Positions 44,884 through 53,404 of a stretch of 64,000 nt of DNA are shown in pieces (position 1 is the stretch's first letter; each line of letters starts with the position of its first letter). The position numbers and the translations under genes were made by a program. A model generated the notes under the pieces. It was not told the origin of the DNA. It made no database searches and was given only the letters and a program-made list of their open reading frames with translations. This DNA is from Marisalimonas sp016777705 (GTDB taxonomy: Bacteria; Pseudomonadota; Alphaproteobacteria; Puniceispirillales; Marisalimonadaceae), in the NCBI RefSeq assembly GCF_047717795.1, contig NZ_CP159808.1:434001-498000 (forward strand), given 5' to 3'.

Positions 44884-45900
44884 ATGATTGAAAAAAATTG
44901 GAAAGAGATAATTAAACCTTCAAAGTTAAAAGTGAAGGAAGAAAAAAATCTTGAATTTACTTCAACAATTATCGCAGAGCCACTTGAGAGAGGCTATGGC
45001 GTAACTATTGGAAATGCACTTAGGAGAATTTTACTATCGTCTTTGCAAGGATCAGCAATTACTTCAATCCAAGTTCAAGGTGTACTTCATGAGTTTTCAT
45101 CAATCCCAGGGGTGAAGGAAGATTTGACTGACATAATATTGAATGTCAAAGGTATTAAAGTAAGTATGGAATTTGATGGCATTAAAAAAATTCAATTAGA
45201 TGTGGATGGTCCTAAAACTGTAACTGCTGGAATGATAAGCTGTCCTTCTGAAGTTGAAATAATGAATAAAGATCATGAAATTTGCACTTTAGATCAAGGA
45301 GCTAAACTTTCAATCGAATTTACTGTTGAAAATGGAAAAGGTTATGTATCATCTGTTATAAATCGAAAAGAAGATCTACCAATTGGTGTTATACCAATAG
45401 ACGCGATATTTAGTCCAGTTGTTCAAGTTTCATATAATGTGGATAATGCACGTGTTGGACAACAAACTGACTTTGATAAATTATCTTTAGTAGTAACTAC
45501 AGATGGGTCTGTGACACCGGAAGATGCAGTTGCTTTTTCAGCTAGAATAATGCAAGACCAGCTAAGTAATTTTATAAATTTTGAAGAGCCAGAAGAAGAG
45601 GAAGTACAAGAAGTATTAGAAGACTTACCTTTTAATAAAAATCTACTTCGAAAAGTTGAAGAATTAGAACTATCAGTTAGATCTGCAAATTGTCTTAAAA
45701 ACGATAACATTGTTTATATTGGTGATTTGGTCCAACGATCAGAGCCCGAAATGTTAAGAACTCCAAATTTTGGTAGAAAGAGCTTAAATGAAATTAGAGA
45801 AGTTCTTAAAATAATGGGGCTTGAACTTGGAATGGTTATTGAAAGTTGGCCGCCAGAGAATATTGAAGAATTAGTTAAAAGAATAGAAGAGCCATTTTAA
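44884..45900 (+). CDS. rpoA: DNA-directed RNA polymerase subunit alpha
   Basis: Dimeric scaffold of RNA polymerase, 338 residues. The N-terminal assembly domain has EPLERGYGVTIGNALRRILLSSLQG, and the C-terminal DNA- and activator-binding domain (about 255-325) has LELSVRSANCLKNDNI and TPNFGRKSLNEI. An acidic linker (EEPEEEEVQEVLED) joins them. Follows rpsK by 47 bases. Confidence 0.98.
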   Translation: MIEKNWKEIIKPSKLKVKEEKNLEFTSTIIAEPLERGYGVTIGNALRRILLSSLQGSAITSIQVQGVLHEFSSIPGVKEDLTDIILNVKGIKVSMEFDGIKKIQLDVDGPKTVTAGMISCPSEVEIMNKDHEICTLDQGAKLSIEFTVENGKGYVSSVINRKEDLPIGVIPIDAIFSPVVQVSYNVDNARVGQQTDFDKLSLVVTTDGSVTPEDAVAFSARIMQDQLSNFINFEEPEEEEVQEVLEDLPFNKNLLRKVEELELSVRSANCLKNDNIVYIGDLVQRSEPEMLRTPNFGRKSLNEIREVLKIMGLELGMVIESWPPENIEELVKRIEEPF

Positions 45901-45926
45901 TCTTGATTTAAGTTTAGGAGATAATA

Positions 45927-46367
45927 ATGAAGCATAGAATTAAAGGTAAAAAATTAAATAGAACTTCCTCGCACAGGAAAGCTTTATTTAAAAATATGGC
46001 TCAAGCGATAATTAAGCATGAACAAATAATCACAACTCTGCCAAAGGCTAAAACTATGAAGCCAATAGTTGATAAGCTAATAACTTTAGGTAAAAAAGGT
46101 AGTCTTCACGCAAGAAGACAAGCTTTTTCTAAGTTGAGAGATGATAATATGGTTTCTAAATTATTTGGAGCACTGGCAACTAGATATGCTGATAGAAACG
46201 GTGGGTATACAAGAGTTTTAAAAGCAGGTTATAGGTATGGTGATGCTGCCGGTATGGCTGTAATAGAATTAGTTGATAGGGATGAAGATGCTAGAGGTAA
46301 AGATAGTGGTCCCTTACAAAATGTGTCTTCAAATGAAGAAGAAACAAAAGAGGCTGTTGCAAGTTAA
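45927..46367 (+). CDS. rplQ: 50S ribosomal protein L17
   Basis: Last gene of the alpha operon. KLNRTSSHRKALFKNMAQAII and GGYTRVLKAGYRYGDAAGMAVIELVD are conserved. 146 residues, with a C-terminal acidic tail (NVSSNEEETKEAVAS) beyond the short L17 core, as in many Alphaproteobacteria. A clear terminator follows 19 bases after the stop. Confidence 0.97.
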   Translation: MKHRIKGKKLNRTSSHRKALFKNMAQAIIKHEQIITTLPKAKTMKPIVDKLITLGKKGSLHARRQAFSKLRDDNMVSKLFGALATRYADRNGGYTRVLKAGYRYGDAAGMAVIELVDRDEDARGKDSGPLQNVSSNEEETKEAVAS

Positions 46368-46386
46368 TTATCTAAATAATAATCAT

Positions 46387-46416
46387 AAACCGTTCTTAAA
46401 AGAACGGTTTTTTTTT
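46387..46416 (+). terminator. Rho-independent terminator after rplQ
   Basis: The stem AAACCGTTCT pairs with AGAACGGTTT around a TAAA loop and runs straight into nine T. It ends the 31-kb ribosomal and RNA polymerase gene run. Confidence 0.92.
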
Positions 46417-46425
46417 GAGTAATAA

Positions 46426-47280
46426 ATGGATTTTGATAACTTTATTGCTGTAGATTGGTCTGGGGACAAGAGTAAATTTCAAAAAGGGATTAGTGTAGCC
46501 CAATGTCCAATGGGCAGGTATCCTCCAAAAATTATTAAGCCTGAAGACAGATATTGGTCAAGATGTTCTTTAATAAAATGGCTTCTTAAAGAAGTTACAG
46601 AAAAAAAAACACTTATTGGATTTGACTTTTCATTTTCATATCCATTTTATGATTGTTTTTCATATTTTCCAGGAATTAAAGATAGTCCAATATCTCCATA
46701 TAAATTGTGGGAAAAAATTGATAATATAAATAATAAATTAGGAAACTTTTATGGTGGCGGGATATGGTCTAAAGAACCTTACTCAAATTATTATAACTCT
46801 CCAAATTTAAAAGGTACGTTATATAAAAGCAGAAGAAGATTTACTGAAATAGAGGCTAAAAATAAAATACATTCACCTAGTCCTACTTTCAATTGTGTAG
46901 GGCCTGGAGCAGTTGGGACAGGATCTTTGGCGGGAATGAGGGTACTAAACTTTCTAAAAAATAAAATAAATATATGGCCTTTCAACAATAGTATATTCCA
47001 AAAAAAAAGTGTAGCAGTTGAAATTTTCCCTACTTATTATTTTAGATATGCACGTGTAAAACCTGAAAAAAATATAGGATATGCTCTAGACAAAATTAAT
47101 CAGGCTCTTAGTCATTATGGATGTAATTCCTTGCCTAAAGATATTATAATTGGCGGGCCTGATCAAGACGATGCCGACGCAATTGTTTCAGCAGCAGCAA
47201 TGAGATATTTTTCAAATAATAGAAACTGTTGGAATGTGCCAAAGGTATCTAAAAAAGAAGGTTGGATATTCGGTGTTTAG
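46426..47280 (+). CDS. Predicted RNase H-fold protein (DUF429-like)
   Basis: Not confidently named. It begins FIAVDWSGDKS, a DXXG strand typical of RNase H-fold nucleases, then GFDFSFSYP, an SPTFNCVGPGAVGTGSLAGM loop, AVEIFPTYYF and a late DQDDADAIVSAAAMRYF. The spacing of the acidic residues (aspartates in strand 1, a central aspartate, a glutamate and the late aspartates) resembles the DUF429 group of predicted nucleases. 284 residues. It begins ten bases after the rplQ terminator; no promoter was recognised, and rluC-type gene follows after 23 bases. Confidence 0.55.
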   Translation: MDFDNFIAVDWSGDKSKFQKGISVAQCPMGRYPPKIIKPEDRYWSRCSLIKWLLKEVTEKKTLIGFDFSFSYPFYDCFSYFPGIKDSPISPYKLWEKIDNINNKLGNFYGGGIWSKEPYSNYYNSPNLKGTLYKSRRRFTEIEAKNKIHSPSPTFNCVGPGAVGTGSLAGMRVLNFLKNKINIWPFNNSIFQKKSVAVEIFPTYYFRYARVKPEKNIGYALDKINQALSHYGCNSLPKDIIIGGPDQDDADAIVSAAAMRYFSNNRNCWNVPKVSKKEGWIFGV

Positions 47281-47303
47281 TAATTGCTTAGGTTGACAAT
47301 AAA

Positions 47304-48320
47304 ATGACTCTAGAAATGCTTGTTATAAAAATACCTGAAACAGAGGATGGGTCTAGGATTGATAGATGTGTTAGAAGAATATTAGGTAACATTAACCAAG
47401 CAATGCTAGAAAAATATCTAAGATCCGGTTTAATTCTATTAGATAATAAAAAAATAAAGTCGTCTGTGAAAGTTAATACTGGTCAATTAGTTAAGTATTC
47501 ATCTCACATAAAATTCGAAAACGGCAAAATCAAACAATTTAATCAAGCAGACATAAACAACTATTATAAAAATTTATATAAAAGAATTTTTATTAAAGAA
47601 ACTAAAGATTTTATAGCGATAAACAAGCCATGTGGGTTAGCTGTACAGGGAGGTAGTTCTCAAAAATATCATGTAGATGATATGTTAAAGTGTATATTCT
47701 ATGATGAAACGGCGCCTAAGTTAGTGCATAGAATTGACAAAGACACATCAGGATTATTATTAATTGCAAAGAACCAAAAAAGTGCAAAAAAAATATCTAA
47801 TTTTTTTAAAGAACATAAAATAATTAAAACTTATTTAGCTATAGTCTCTCCATGTCCTAAAACTAACTCTGGAGTAATAGATGCACCTATTTTAAAAAAA
47901 GGTGTTGATGGAAAACAAAAAATGAAAGTTGATTATAGTAAAGGAAAACAATCAATTACACATTATAAGGTACTAGATAAGATTGGATCTAGAGTAGCTG
48001 TTATTGCTTTATATCCAAAAACAGGCCGAACTCATCAATTAAGAGTACATCTCGAGCATATAAACGCGCCAATAGTGGGTGATAGAAAATATACGGGGTT
48101 GCCTGGAATTTATAATTTAAGTGAAAAATTAAATGACCATGATAGTATTACTCAAATTAAATGGAATTCAGAAGACATAAATAATTTACAATTACACGCA
48201 TACTCAATTCATATGCCTGATAAAGAAACAATTGAAGCAGAGCTCAATGAAGATTTTAAAAATAATTTAAAATTCTTGGGACTGTCACTACCTAACAATA
48301 TAAATAATATATTTACATAA
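47304..48320 (+). CDS. rluC: RluA-family pseudouridine synthase (RluC-like)
   Basis: Isomerises specific uridines of 23S rRNA. An N-terminal S4 RNA-binding domain (MLEKYLRSGLILLDNKKIKSS) is followed by the catalytic domain with VHRIDKDTSGLLLIAK, where the aspartate of RIDKDTSG is the nucleophile, and KTGRTHQLRVHLEHI. 338 residues, within the RluC/RluD range. The exact target uridine cannot be known from sequence. It precedes the HAD phosphatase gene by 16 bases, the same pairing as in many Alphaproteobacteria. Confidence 0.85.
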   Translation: MTLEMLVIKIPETEDGSRIDRCVRRILGNINQAMLEKYLRSGLILLDNKKIKSSVKVNTGQLVKYSSHIKFENGKIKQFNQADINNYYKNLYKRIFIKETKDFIAINKPCGLAVQGGSSQKYHVDDMLKCIFYDETAPKLVHRIDKDTSGLLLIAKNQKSAKKISNFFKEHKIIKTYLAIVSPCPKTNSGVIDAPILKKGVDGKQKMKVDYSKGKQSITHYKVLDKIGSRVAVIALYPKTGRTHQLRVHLEHINAPIVGDRKYTGLPGIYNLSEKLNDHDSITQIKWNSEDINNLQLHAYSIHMPDKETIEAELNEDFKNNLKFLGLSLPNNINNIFT

Positions 48321-48336
48321 TAGATGGAGATAAACT

Positions 48337-49008
48337 TTGAATAACGACTTGAAATTAGCATTATTTGATTATGACGGAACAATTGTAGACTCAGCTATTA
48401 TGATTGTTGAAGGTGCTATTGCAGCATTTAGAATGTGTGGACTGCCGGACCCTGATCCAAAAAAAGTAAGAGAAAATATAGGAAAACCATTAGCCGTAGC
48501 TTTGGATTTATATATGCCAGCTGGTTACGATATAACCCCAGAACAAATTTCAGAAGCTTATAGAGATTGGTATGCAGAACAAGGAAGATTGGGGCTTCAA
48601 AATGAGCCTTTATATTCTGGTATGATTGATTTGTTATATGAATTAAAGGCTAATAATTGGTTAATTGGAGTTGCTACTAATAAGTCACGAATTGGCCTAA
48701 TAAACGGATTAGCAAAGCATAATATATCGGATATATTCGATATAACACTCACCACAGATGAAAACACGCCTAAACCAGATCCTGCTATGGCCTTAAAGGC
48801 AATTAATAAACTGAATATTGATAAAAAAAGATGCGTAATGATTGGGGACACAATTAATGATATTGGATTGGGAGTAAATGCTGGGATTAAAAGTATTGGA
48901 GTTACTTGGGGATATAATGAAAAGGATTTGTTAGTTTCAGCAGGGGCGACCTATTTAGTTAACAACTCATCTGAGTTAAGTAAATTAATGAAAAAAATAT
49001 TTCAATAA
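48337..49008 (+). CDS. HAD-superfamily hydrolase (phosphoglycolate phosphatase-like)
   Basis: Haloacid dehalogenase-fold phosphatase. The motif LFDYDGTIVDS holds the nucleophile and acid aspartates, a cap domain follows, VATNKSR is motif II, and GDTINDIGLGVNAG is motif IV. 223 residues. The start is TTG at 48337 after a GGAGAT site; there is no good ATG nearby. It begins 16 bases after the pseudouridine synthase and ends one base before the ATP12 gene, so the three look like one operon. The substrate is unknown. Confidence 0.88.
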   Translation: MNNDLKLALFDYDGTIVDSAIMIVEGAIAAFRMCGLPDPDPKKVRENIGKPLAVALDLYMPAGYDITPEQISEAYRDWYAEQGRLGLQNEPLYSGMIDLLYELKANNWLIGVATNKSRIGLINGLAKHNISDIFDITLTTDENTPKPDPAMALKAINKLNIDKKRCVMIGDTINDIGLGVNAGIKSIGVTWGYNEKDLLVSAGATYLVNNSSELSKLMKKIFQ

Positions 49009-49009
49009 A

Positions 49010-49708
49010 ATGAAAAAGTTTTGGAAAACTGTTGAAATAAAAGAATTCGAAAATAATACATTTCAATTATTGTTAGATAAAAATATTTTAAAGACACCAT
49101 TACAAAATGAACTAATTTTTATAAATTATGATAGTGCTTATGAAACTTTATTAGAATGGGATGTTGATGAAGATATATTAAATGCAGATGAAATGATTTC
49201 TTACGGTATCTACTCTACAGCTATAGATAGGATATCTAATGGTAGACAATTATATATAAATGAAATAATGCAATTCATCGATACCGATATGATTTGTTAT
49301 AGAGCAGAAAAGCCTTTTGAACTATGTCAATTACAAAAATTAAAATGGGATCCGCTATTACTAACTGTCAAAAGTTATATCGATATAAAAATAGATGTGT
49401 TTCAAGGCGTAATGCCTCAAAAACAAAAAATAACTGTTCATAAAAAAATTAGAGAAATAATAATTCAGTTTTCTGATTTGGAAATTTCTATTCTTTATAG
49501 GTTAACTAATATTACAGGTTCAATTTTTATATCATTATCTTTATTAAAAGGAGATTTTTTAGAAAAAGATCTATTTGAAACGTGTTTTTTAGATGAGCTT
49601 TGGCAAGCAGAACATTGGGGCCAAGAAGAAGAGGCAACTTCAAAAAGGAAAAGAATATATAAGGAGTTAAAAAAGATAGTCACCTTAATCGATTTGACAA
49701 AACCTTAA
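49010..49708 (+). CDS. ATP12 family F1-ATPase assembly chaperone
   Basis: Binds the alpha subunit during F1 assembly; found in mitochondria and Alphaproteobacteria. Recognised by FWKTVEIKEFENNTFQLLLDKNILKTPLQNEL at the N-terminus, the AIDRISNGRQLYINEIMQFIDTDMICYR region, and a C-terminal LDELWQAEHWGQEEEA segment. 232 residues, about the usual size. The start is one base after the HAD stop, so it is translationally coupled. Its presence supports the alphaproteobacterial assignment. Confidence 0.88.
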   Translation: MKKFWKTVEIKEFENNTFQLLLDKNILKTPLQNELIFINYDSAYETLLEWDVDEDILNADEMISYGIYSTAIDRISNGRQLYINEIMQFIDTDMICYRAEKPFELCQLQKLKWDPLLLTVKSYIDIKIDVFQGVMPQKQKITVHKKIREIIIQFSDLEISILYRLTNITGSIFISLSLLKGDFLEKDLFETCFLDELWQAEHWGQEEEATSKRKRIYKELKKIVTLIDLTKP

Positions 49709-49730
49709 ACTATTTGATGTTAAAATTATC

Positions 49731-50099
49731 ATGATTAATAAAAAAAAATTAAAAGATTATCATTTTTTCTTAAATCCTCATGCTCAAATTTTATTAGAAG
49801 AGTATATAAAATCACAGCAAAATAAAATGTGGGCTACCTCTATAATATTATCTTTAACAATTATTGATAATATAATATCAGACGAAAAGACATTAGACCA
49901 TGTTGACGGTTTAAATCTAAACAAATTGCAAAATTCTAGGGATCTATCATGGTTAAGGTATAGACGAAATAAAATCTTACATTATGAAGGTCCTGTAGAA
50001 GGTTTTTACAAAACTTTAGACAGTTTAAAAGTGATTAAATCAGATGTGGACAGAGCTGATAAAGTTCTAGATGAATTTCTCAGCAAACTTTTTGGATAA
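49731..50099 (+). CDS. Conserved-type hypothetical protein, 122 aa
   Basis: Family not recognised. A helical, soluble-looking protein with HAQILLEEYIKSQQNKMWATSIILSLTIIDNIIS and a charged C-terminus (DRADKVLDEFLSKLFG). No membrane segment or known motif was seen. It follows the ATP12 gene by 22 bases on the same strand and overlaps nothing. It ends seven bases before the convergent lipB gene end. Confidence 0.6.
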   Translation: MINKKKLKDYHFFLNPHAQILLEEYIKSQQNKMWATSIILSLTIIDNIISDEKTLDHVDGLNLNKLQNSRDLSWLRYRRNKILHYEGPVEGFYKTLDSLKVIKSDVDRADKVLDEFLSKLFG

Positions 50100-50106
50100 A
50101 TCGAAG

Positions 50107-50772
50107 CTAATTTAATTTAAATAAACTCTCATCTCCAAAAACTTTAGTAAAATTTTTACTCAATTTATTATCTAAATGTTCAAAAGAACTTATATTTTCT
50201 AAATTATATAAGCTAGTAACTCCACCTTCCTGAATTCCACAAGGAACAATATTCTTAAACTCTTCTAGGTTAGGGTTAACATTAATAGAGATGCCATGCC
50301 AAGAAACCCAGCTTGATATTCGAACCCCTAAAGCTGCAATTTTATCGTAACTATCATCTTTGTTTATTACCCAAACTCCAGGTTTGTTCTCCAACCTTAC
50401 TCCATGTATATCAAAATCTTCTAAAGTTAAGATAATCCACTCTTCAAGTGCATTTACATAGGCCTTAACATCAGGTAGTCTATTTTTAAGATTAAGCATA
50501 ACATATACAACTCGTTGACCTGGTCCATGCCAAGTCCATTCTCCGCCTCTTCCAGTACGTCTTGTTTCCACCTGATTATTAATTAAATCTTCATCTTTTG
50601 CAGAGGTTCCTGCAGTGAAAATAGACGAATGTTCTAAGAGCCAAATCAATTCATTATCTGTATTACTTTTAATCTTTATTATTCTTTTCTGCATTTCAGA
50701 TATTGCAAAATCGTAATTAATTAATGTATTAGATATTTTCCATTCAACATTAGAAAGCAATATTATCACCAT
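50107..50772 (-). CDS. lipB: Octanoyl-[acyl-carrier-protein]:protein transferase (lipoate synthesis)
   Basis: Transfers octanoyl groups from ACP to lipoyl-dependent enzymes. RRTGRGGEWTWHGPGQRVVY is the family signature, the catalytic lysine is in DKIAALGVRISSWVSWHG, and the catalytic cysteine is in IVPCGIQEGG. 221 residues. The W in GEWTWHGPG replaces the more common T-x-Y. It is convergent with the upstream operon and divergent from tRNA-Leu. Confidence 0.95.
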   Translation of the reverse strand: MVIILLSNVEWKISNTLINYDFAISEMQKRIIKIKSNTDNELIWLLEHSSIFTAGTSAKDEDLINNQVETRRTGRGGEWTWHGPGQRVVYVMLNLKNRLPDVKAYVNALEEWIILTLEDFDIHGVRLENKPGVWVINKDDSYDKIAALGVRISSWVSWHGISINVNPNLEEFKNIVPCGIQEGGVTSLYNLENISSFEHLDNKLSKNFTKVFGDESLFKLN

Positions 50773-50849
50773 TTAATAAATAAAACGTATTATATATTTA
50801 TCTTGCATTATGCATATTGTTTTGTTATCGGAAACAAGATCTTTTTATT

Positions 50850-50936
50850 GCGGCTGTGGCGGAACTGGTAGACGCGCAGCGTTGAGGTCGCTGTGGGATA
50901 AAACCCGTGGAAGTTCGAGTCTTCTCAGCCGCACCA
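50850..50936 (+). tRNA. tRNA-Leu (anticodon GAG)
   Basis: An 87-nt class II tRNA: acceptor GCGGCTG pairs with CAGCCGC, anticodon loop TTGAGGT with anticodon GAG at 50884-50886, a long variable arm, T arm GTTCGAGTC and an encoded CCA. The 3' end (50920-50937) is the crossover region used by the mobile island that follows; the tRNA is left intact because the element supplies the same 3' end. Confidence 0.95.
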
Positions 50937-50937
50937 T
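50920..50937 (+). other. att1 (left attachment site, 3' end of tRNA-Leu)
   Basis: TCTTCTCAGCCGCACCAT is the end of tRNA-Leu plus one base. The same 18 bases occur at 53405-53422; 17 of them occur at 61562-61578 and, inverted, at 54697-54713. Confidence 0.9.
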
Positions 50938-51194
50938 ATCTCATGTTAACCAATTGAAATGTAAGCACTTTTTGTGTAACAGGCAACTGGTGTGAAAGAA
51001 AATGAGAAATAAATGTGTCGCAAATCATGTGATGAAAAGAGATAATCAGTTTTATTATGTTCGTCATATACCTTCTGACTTAACCCATCATTATTCAGTT
51101 CAGAGAATTTGTTTTAGTTTAAAAACTAAATCTGATTCAACTGCAGTCAGGTTCTCTAAATCAATTACTCAAAGATTAGATGATTATTGGTTTG
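50920..51194 (+). repeat. Left-end direct repeat, copy 1 (275 bp)
   Basis: Matches 53405-53679 at offset 2,485 with about five differences seen by eye. It covers att, the integrase leader with a GGTGTGAAAGAA site, and 64 integrase codons; similarity stops abruptly after the codons for DDYWF. Confidence 0.92.
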
Positions 51195-51205
51195 ATATTG
51201 ATTAA
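51002..51205 (+). pseudogene. Truncated tyrosine recombinase (first 64 residues)
   Basis: The first 64 residues equal those of the integrase at 53487, then the frame continues for three unrelated residues and stops. All catalytic residues of the C-terminal domain are missing. What remains is the N-terminal part, in other tyrosine integrases the arm-binding domain, with the HIPSDLTHHYSVQRICFSLKTKS segment typical of DUF6538-like integrase N-termini. The gene keeps its ATG and leader, so a short peptide may still be made, but activity as a recombinase is impossible. It is likely a deletion remnant in element A. Confidence 0.88.
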
Positions 51206-51259
51206 AATAAAAATTAATTTATATGTTAATTAATAATTAATAATTGATAGGAGATAATT

Positions 51260-51937
51260 ATGAGTGATATTGAATATGAAACATTGAAAGAAGCGCTTAA
51301 CGCTGCAAAAGATAAAAAAGATTTTTCTCCATTAAATTTATTTCTTATGGACAATATTGACGATTTGGAAGATGAAGATAGAAAACAAGCAATAAATGGA
51401 ATATGGGATATTTTTACAATAAGTAAAAAAGTTCCTTACGAAGGCAACCCTACAGACTATCATGATTCCAAGAGTGGCCATGAAAATTTTACTTCTTGTT
51501 TGGATGAAATAGATGAATGGAATGAGAATAATGAAGACGAAAAGTTAGATACACTGATAAAAGAAAACTTTGAAGATGTATTTTCTTTTTTAAAGAAATA
51601 TAAACTTTTTGGTATGGCTCACGATTTTAGTAGAAACGTAAGAAATAACTCAAAATCACAAAATTTGATTGCCGAATATAAAAATCTTACTAATTACATT
51701 ATAGACGAATCTGATGATGAATACAAAGCTGGAGGGGGATTACAAATGTTCTTAGATGACTTTGATTTATCTAAAGCTCAGGCTAATAAAATATTTAAGG
51801 CGGCTGAGAATTTATGTAGTAAGTCAGACTTTAAAGATCTTAAAACACTTTATCAAGAACGATGCGATGCTCCTGAAGACGATTATGATTATTTACATGA
51901 AGATGAACACTGGACTAAATTTTCAAGGGTTATGTAA
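51260..51937 (+). CDS. Acidic hypothetical protein, 225 aa (element A cargo)
   Basis: Family not recognised. By hand count 52 of 225 residues are aspartate or glutamate, with acidic runs such as NIDDLEDEDRKQ and EDDYDYLHEDEH, and no transmembrane segment or signal peptide. It starts after a GGAGA site. It is the first of three cargo genes and lies 322 bases past att1. Strongly acidic small proteins in mobile elements sometimes mimic DNA to block restriction or CRISPR enzymes; nothing here proves that. Could also be an immunity or stress protein. Confidence 0.6.
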   Translation: MSDIEYETLKEALNAAKDKKDFSPLNLFLMDNIDDLEDEDRKQAINGIWDIFTISKKVPYEGNPTDYHDSKSGHENFTSCLDEIDEWNENNEDEKLDTLIKENFEDVFSFLKKYKLFGMAHDFSRNVRNNSKSQNLIAEYKNLTNYIIDESDDEYKAGGGLQMFLDDFDLSKAQANKIFKAAENLCSKSDFKDLKTLYQERCDAPEDDYDYLHEDEHWTKFSRVM

Positions 51938-51994
51938 TTAAAAAAATTGATAACTCTTGATGTATTTATTGATTACTTTTAGGGGGATTTTTAT

Positions 51995-52435
51995 ATGATT
52001 AGTATTGATAAAGATAAAGTTTACAGAATTGTTATTGGTCAAGACGCTATATTAAAAGTAAATATGGTTTATACAGAAATTGGTGATGATACTTATGAAG
52101 TTTTTGGATCATTTTCAGGCGAAGATGGTAATGTAGGTCTGTTCCATCAAAATTGTGAAGGAGATATGAATGTTTCTGACGACTCTTTTGAATTTGAAGC
52201 GAAAATCAGCCCAGATGAAGTTAGTAATATCTGTATTGAATTAGAACAATTAAGATCAAAATTTGAAGAGACTGATATTGAAGGTAATTTAGTTGGTTTA
52301 TCAAAAGAAGGTCAAAATTTTCTAGAAACTGGGTTTAATGATAATGGCTATATTGAAGCCTACAGCAAAGGTGCGTCTGAGGATTTCATTTATGATATAC
52401 AAGACGAATGGAGTCTCAATTTCTTTAAAGATTAA
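51995..52435 (+). CDS. Acidic hypothetical protein, 146 aa (element A cargo)
   Basis: Family not recognised. The protein is acidic and beta-prone: KVYRIVIGQDAILKVNMVY and DDTYEVFGSFSGEDGNVG, then a helical segment ISPDEVSNICIELEQLRSKF. No cysteine-rich motif, signal or membrane span was seen. It has a GGGGG ribosome binding site before its ATG at 51995. It shares strong acidity with the preceding gene and probably belongs to the same transcript. Confidence 0.58.
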   Translation: MISIDKDKVYRIVIGQDAILKVNMVYTEIGDDTYEVFGSFSGEDGNVGLFHQNCEGDMNVSDDSFEFEAKISPDEVSNICIELEQLRSKFEETDIEGNLVGLSKEGQNFLETGFNDNGYIEAYSKGASEDFIYDIQDEWSLNFFKD

Positions 52436-52462
52436 TATTTAATATTTTATGGACTAAGCTAA

Positions 52463-53110
52463 ATGATTGAAAGTGTAAGAAGTAAATGGGAAGAGTTTCC
52501 AGAATTGCAAACCTGTCATCATTTTGTATATGATTCTGAATACAGAAAAGGTAATAATAAAGTGCTTTTCATGGGTATAAATCCAGGAGAGGTTAAGGCT
52601 GATTGGGAAAATCATCCTAATGGAAGATGTGAAGAAAGCATGCATTTTAACTTTAGAAAAAATTATCCTTTACCTTTAAATTCAAAAAAATGGTTTAACC
52701 TCGTTAATGACTTAATTCCTGCAAAACATGGAATAATACAAAGTGAATTATTTTTCTGGAGCTCTAATAATTTAACTGAATTAAAAAAAAGAATACCTAA
52801 TTGGTCAAATGGACCAATTATGAACTTTTGTGTTCTTGCTAATCAATGGATAATAAAAGAAAGAAAAATTAAAATTGTCATTGTCAGTGGAGTTGGACAA
52901 ATAAAGCTTATTTCAAAATTATATAATCTTAAGTTAACAAATAAAATTTTTGATGAACAAAATAGAAGGTTAGTTGAAATTTATATTTCCAATCAAGGAA
53001 TAAAGTGGCTTTTTACACTTCATTTAACTAGCACTCGTGGATTAACTAATATTTCAAAAAATAATATAAAGAAGATAATTCATGAACAATGTAAACTTAT
53101 TAATAATTAA
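52463..53110 (+). CDS. Hypothetical protein with a uracil-DNA-glycosylase-like start (element A cargo)
   Basis: 215 residues. The segment VLFMGINPGEVKADWE near residue 35 resembles motif 1 of UDG-superfamily proteins (GXNPG), and LHLTSTRGLT near residue 183 sits where the superfamily's second motif would lie, but the usual HPS triad is not there. This resemblance is suggestive only. The protein is basic towards its C-terminus (NNIKKIIHEQCK). It is the last of the three cargo genes; its start follows the previous stop by 27 bases. Confidence 0.5.
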   Translation: MIESVRSKWEEFPELQTCHHFVYDSEYRKGNNKVLFMGINPGEVKADWENHPNGRCEESMHFNFRKNYPLPLNSKKWFNLVNDLIPAKHGIIQSELFFWSSNNLTELKKRIPNWSNGPIMNFCVLANQWIIKERKIKIVIVSGVGQIKLISKLYNLKLTNKIFDEQNRRLVEIYISNQGIKWLFTLHLTSTRGLTNISKNNIKKIIHEQCKLINN

Positions 53111-53404
53111 TCTTTAATAGCTTTCTTACTTTCATAATCCTTGTAGAAAGTTTTTTCTGGAGGTGATCAAAACCCAGATGACTTTCTAAAAGAAATAAAT
53201 AATTGATAGGCGGCAAATAATGTTAGAAGTAAAAATAGACTAATAATTATCAATTACGTAAGGCTATTCCATTACCGGAACATTTTTTAACTGTGAAAGA
53301 AACTGTGAAAGATTATGTGCCTGTTGACACAGATTCAGTAATACATAAACTGTTGCTATTGCTAAAGTTCAGTTGCAAATGGTGCATCTTGTATGAATAG
53401 AACT
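53111..53404 (+). other. Right end of element A (noncoding)
   Basis: No convincing gene. The first part (53111-53244) holds nothing recognised. From about 53245 the sequence matches the right end of element B (61400-61561) with many differences, including TTACGTAAGGCTATTCC, two ACTGTGAAAGA sites at 53290 and 53302, and a GATTCAG..ATACATAA stretch. The remainder to 53486 is att2 and the element B left end. Confidence 0.75.

Noticed and set aside
50825..51067. A minus-strand ORF over tRNA-Leu and the integrase leader
   Set aside because: It runs through the tRNA and att site, has no family resemblance, and a similar ORF appears at 53313-53552 only because the left end is repeated.
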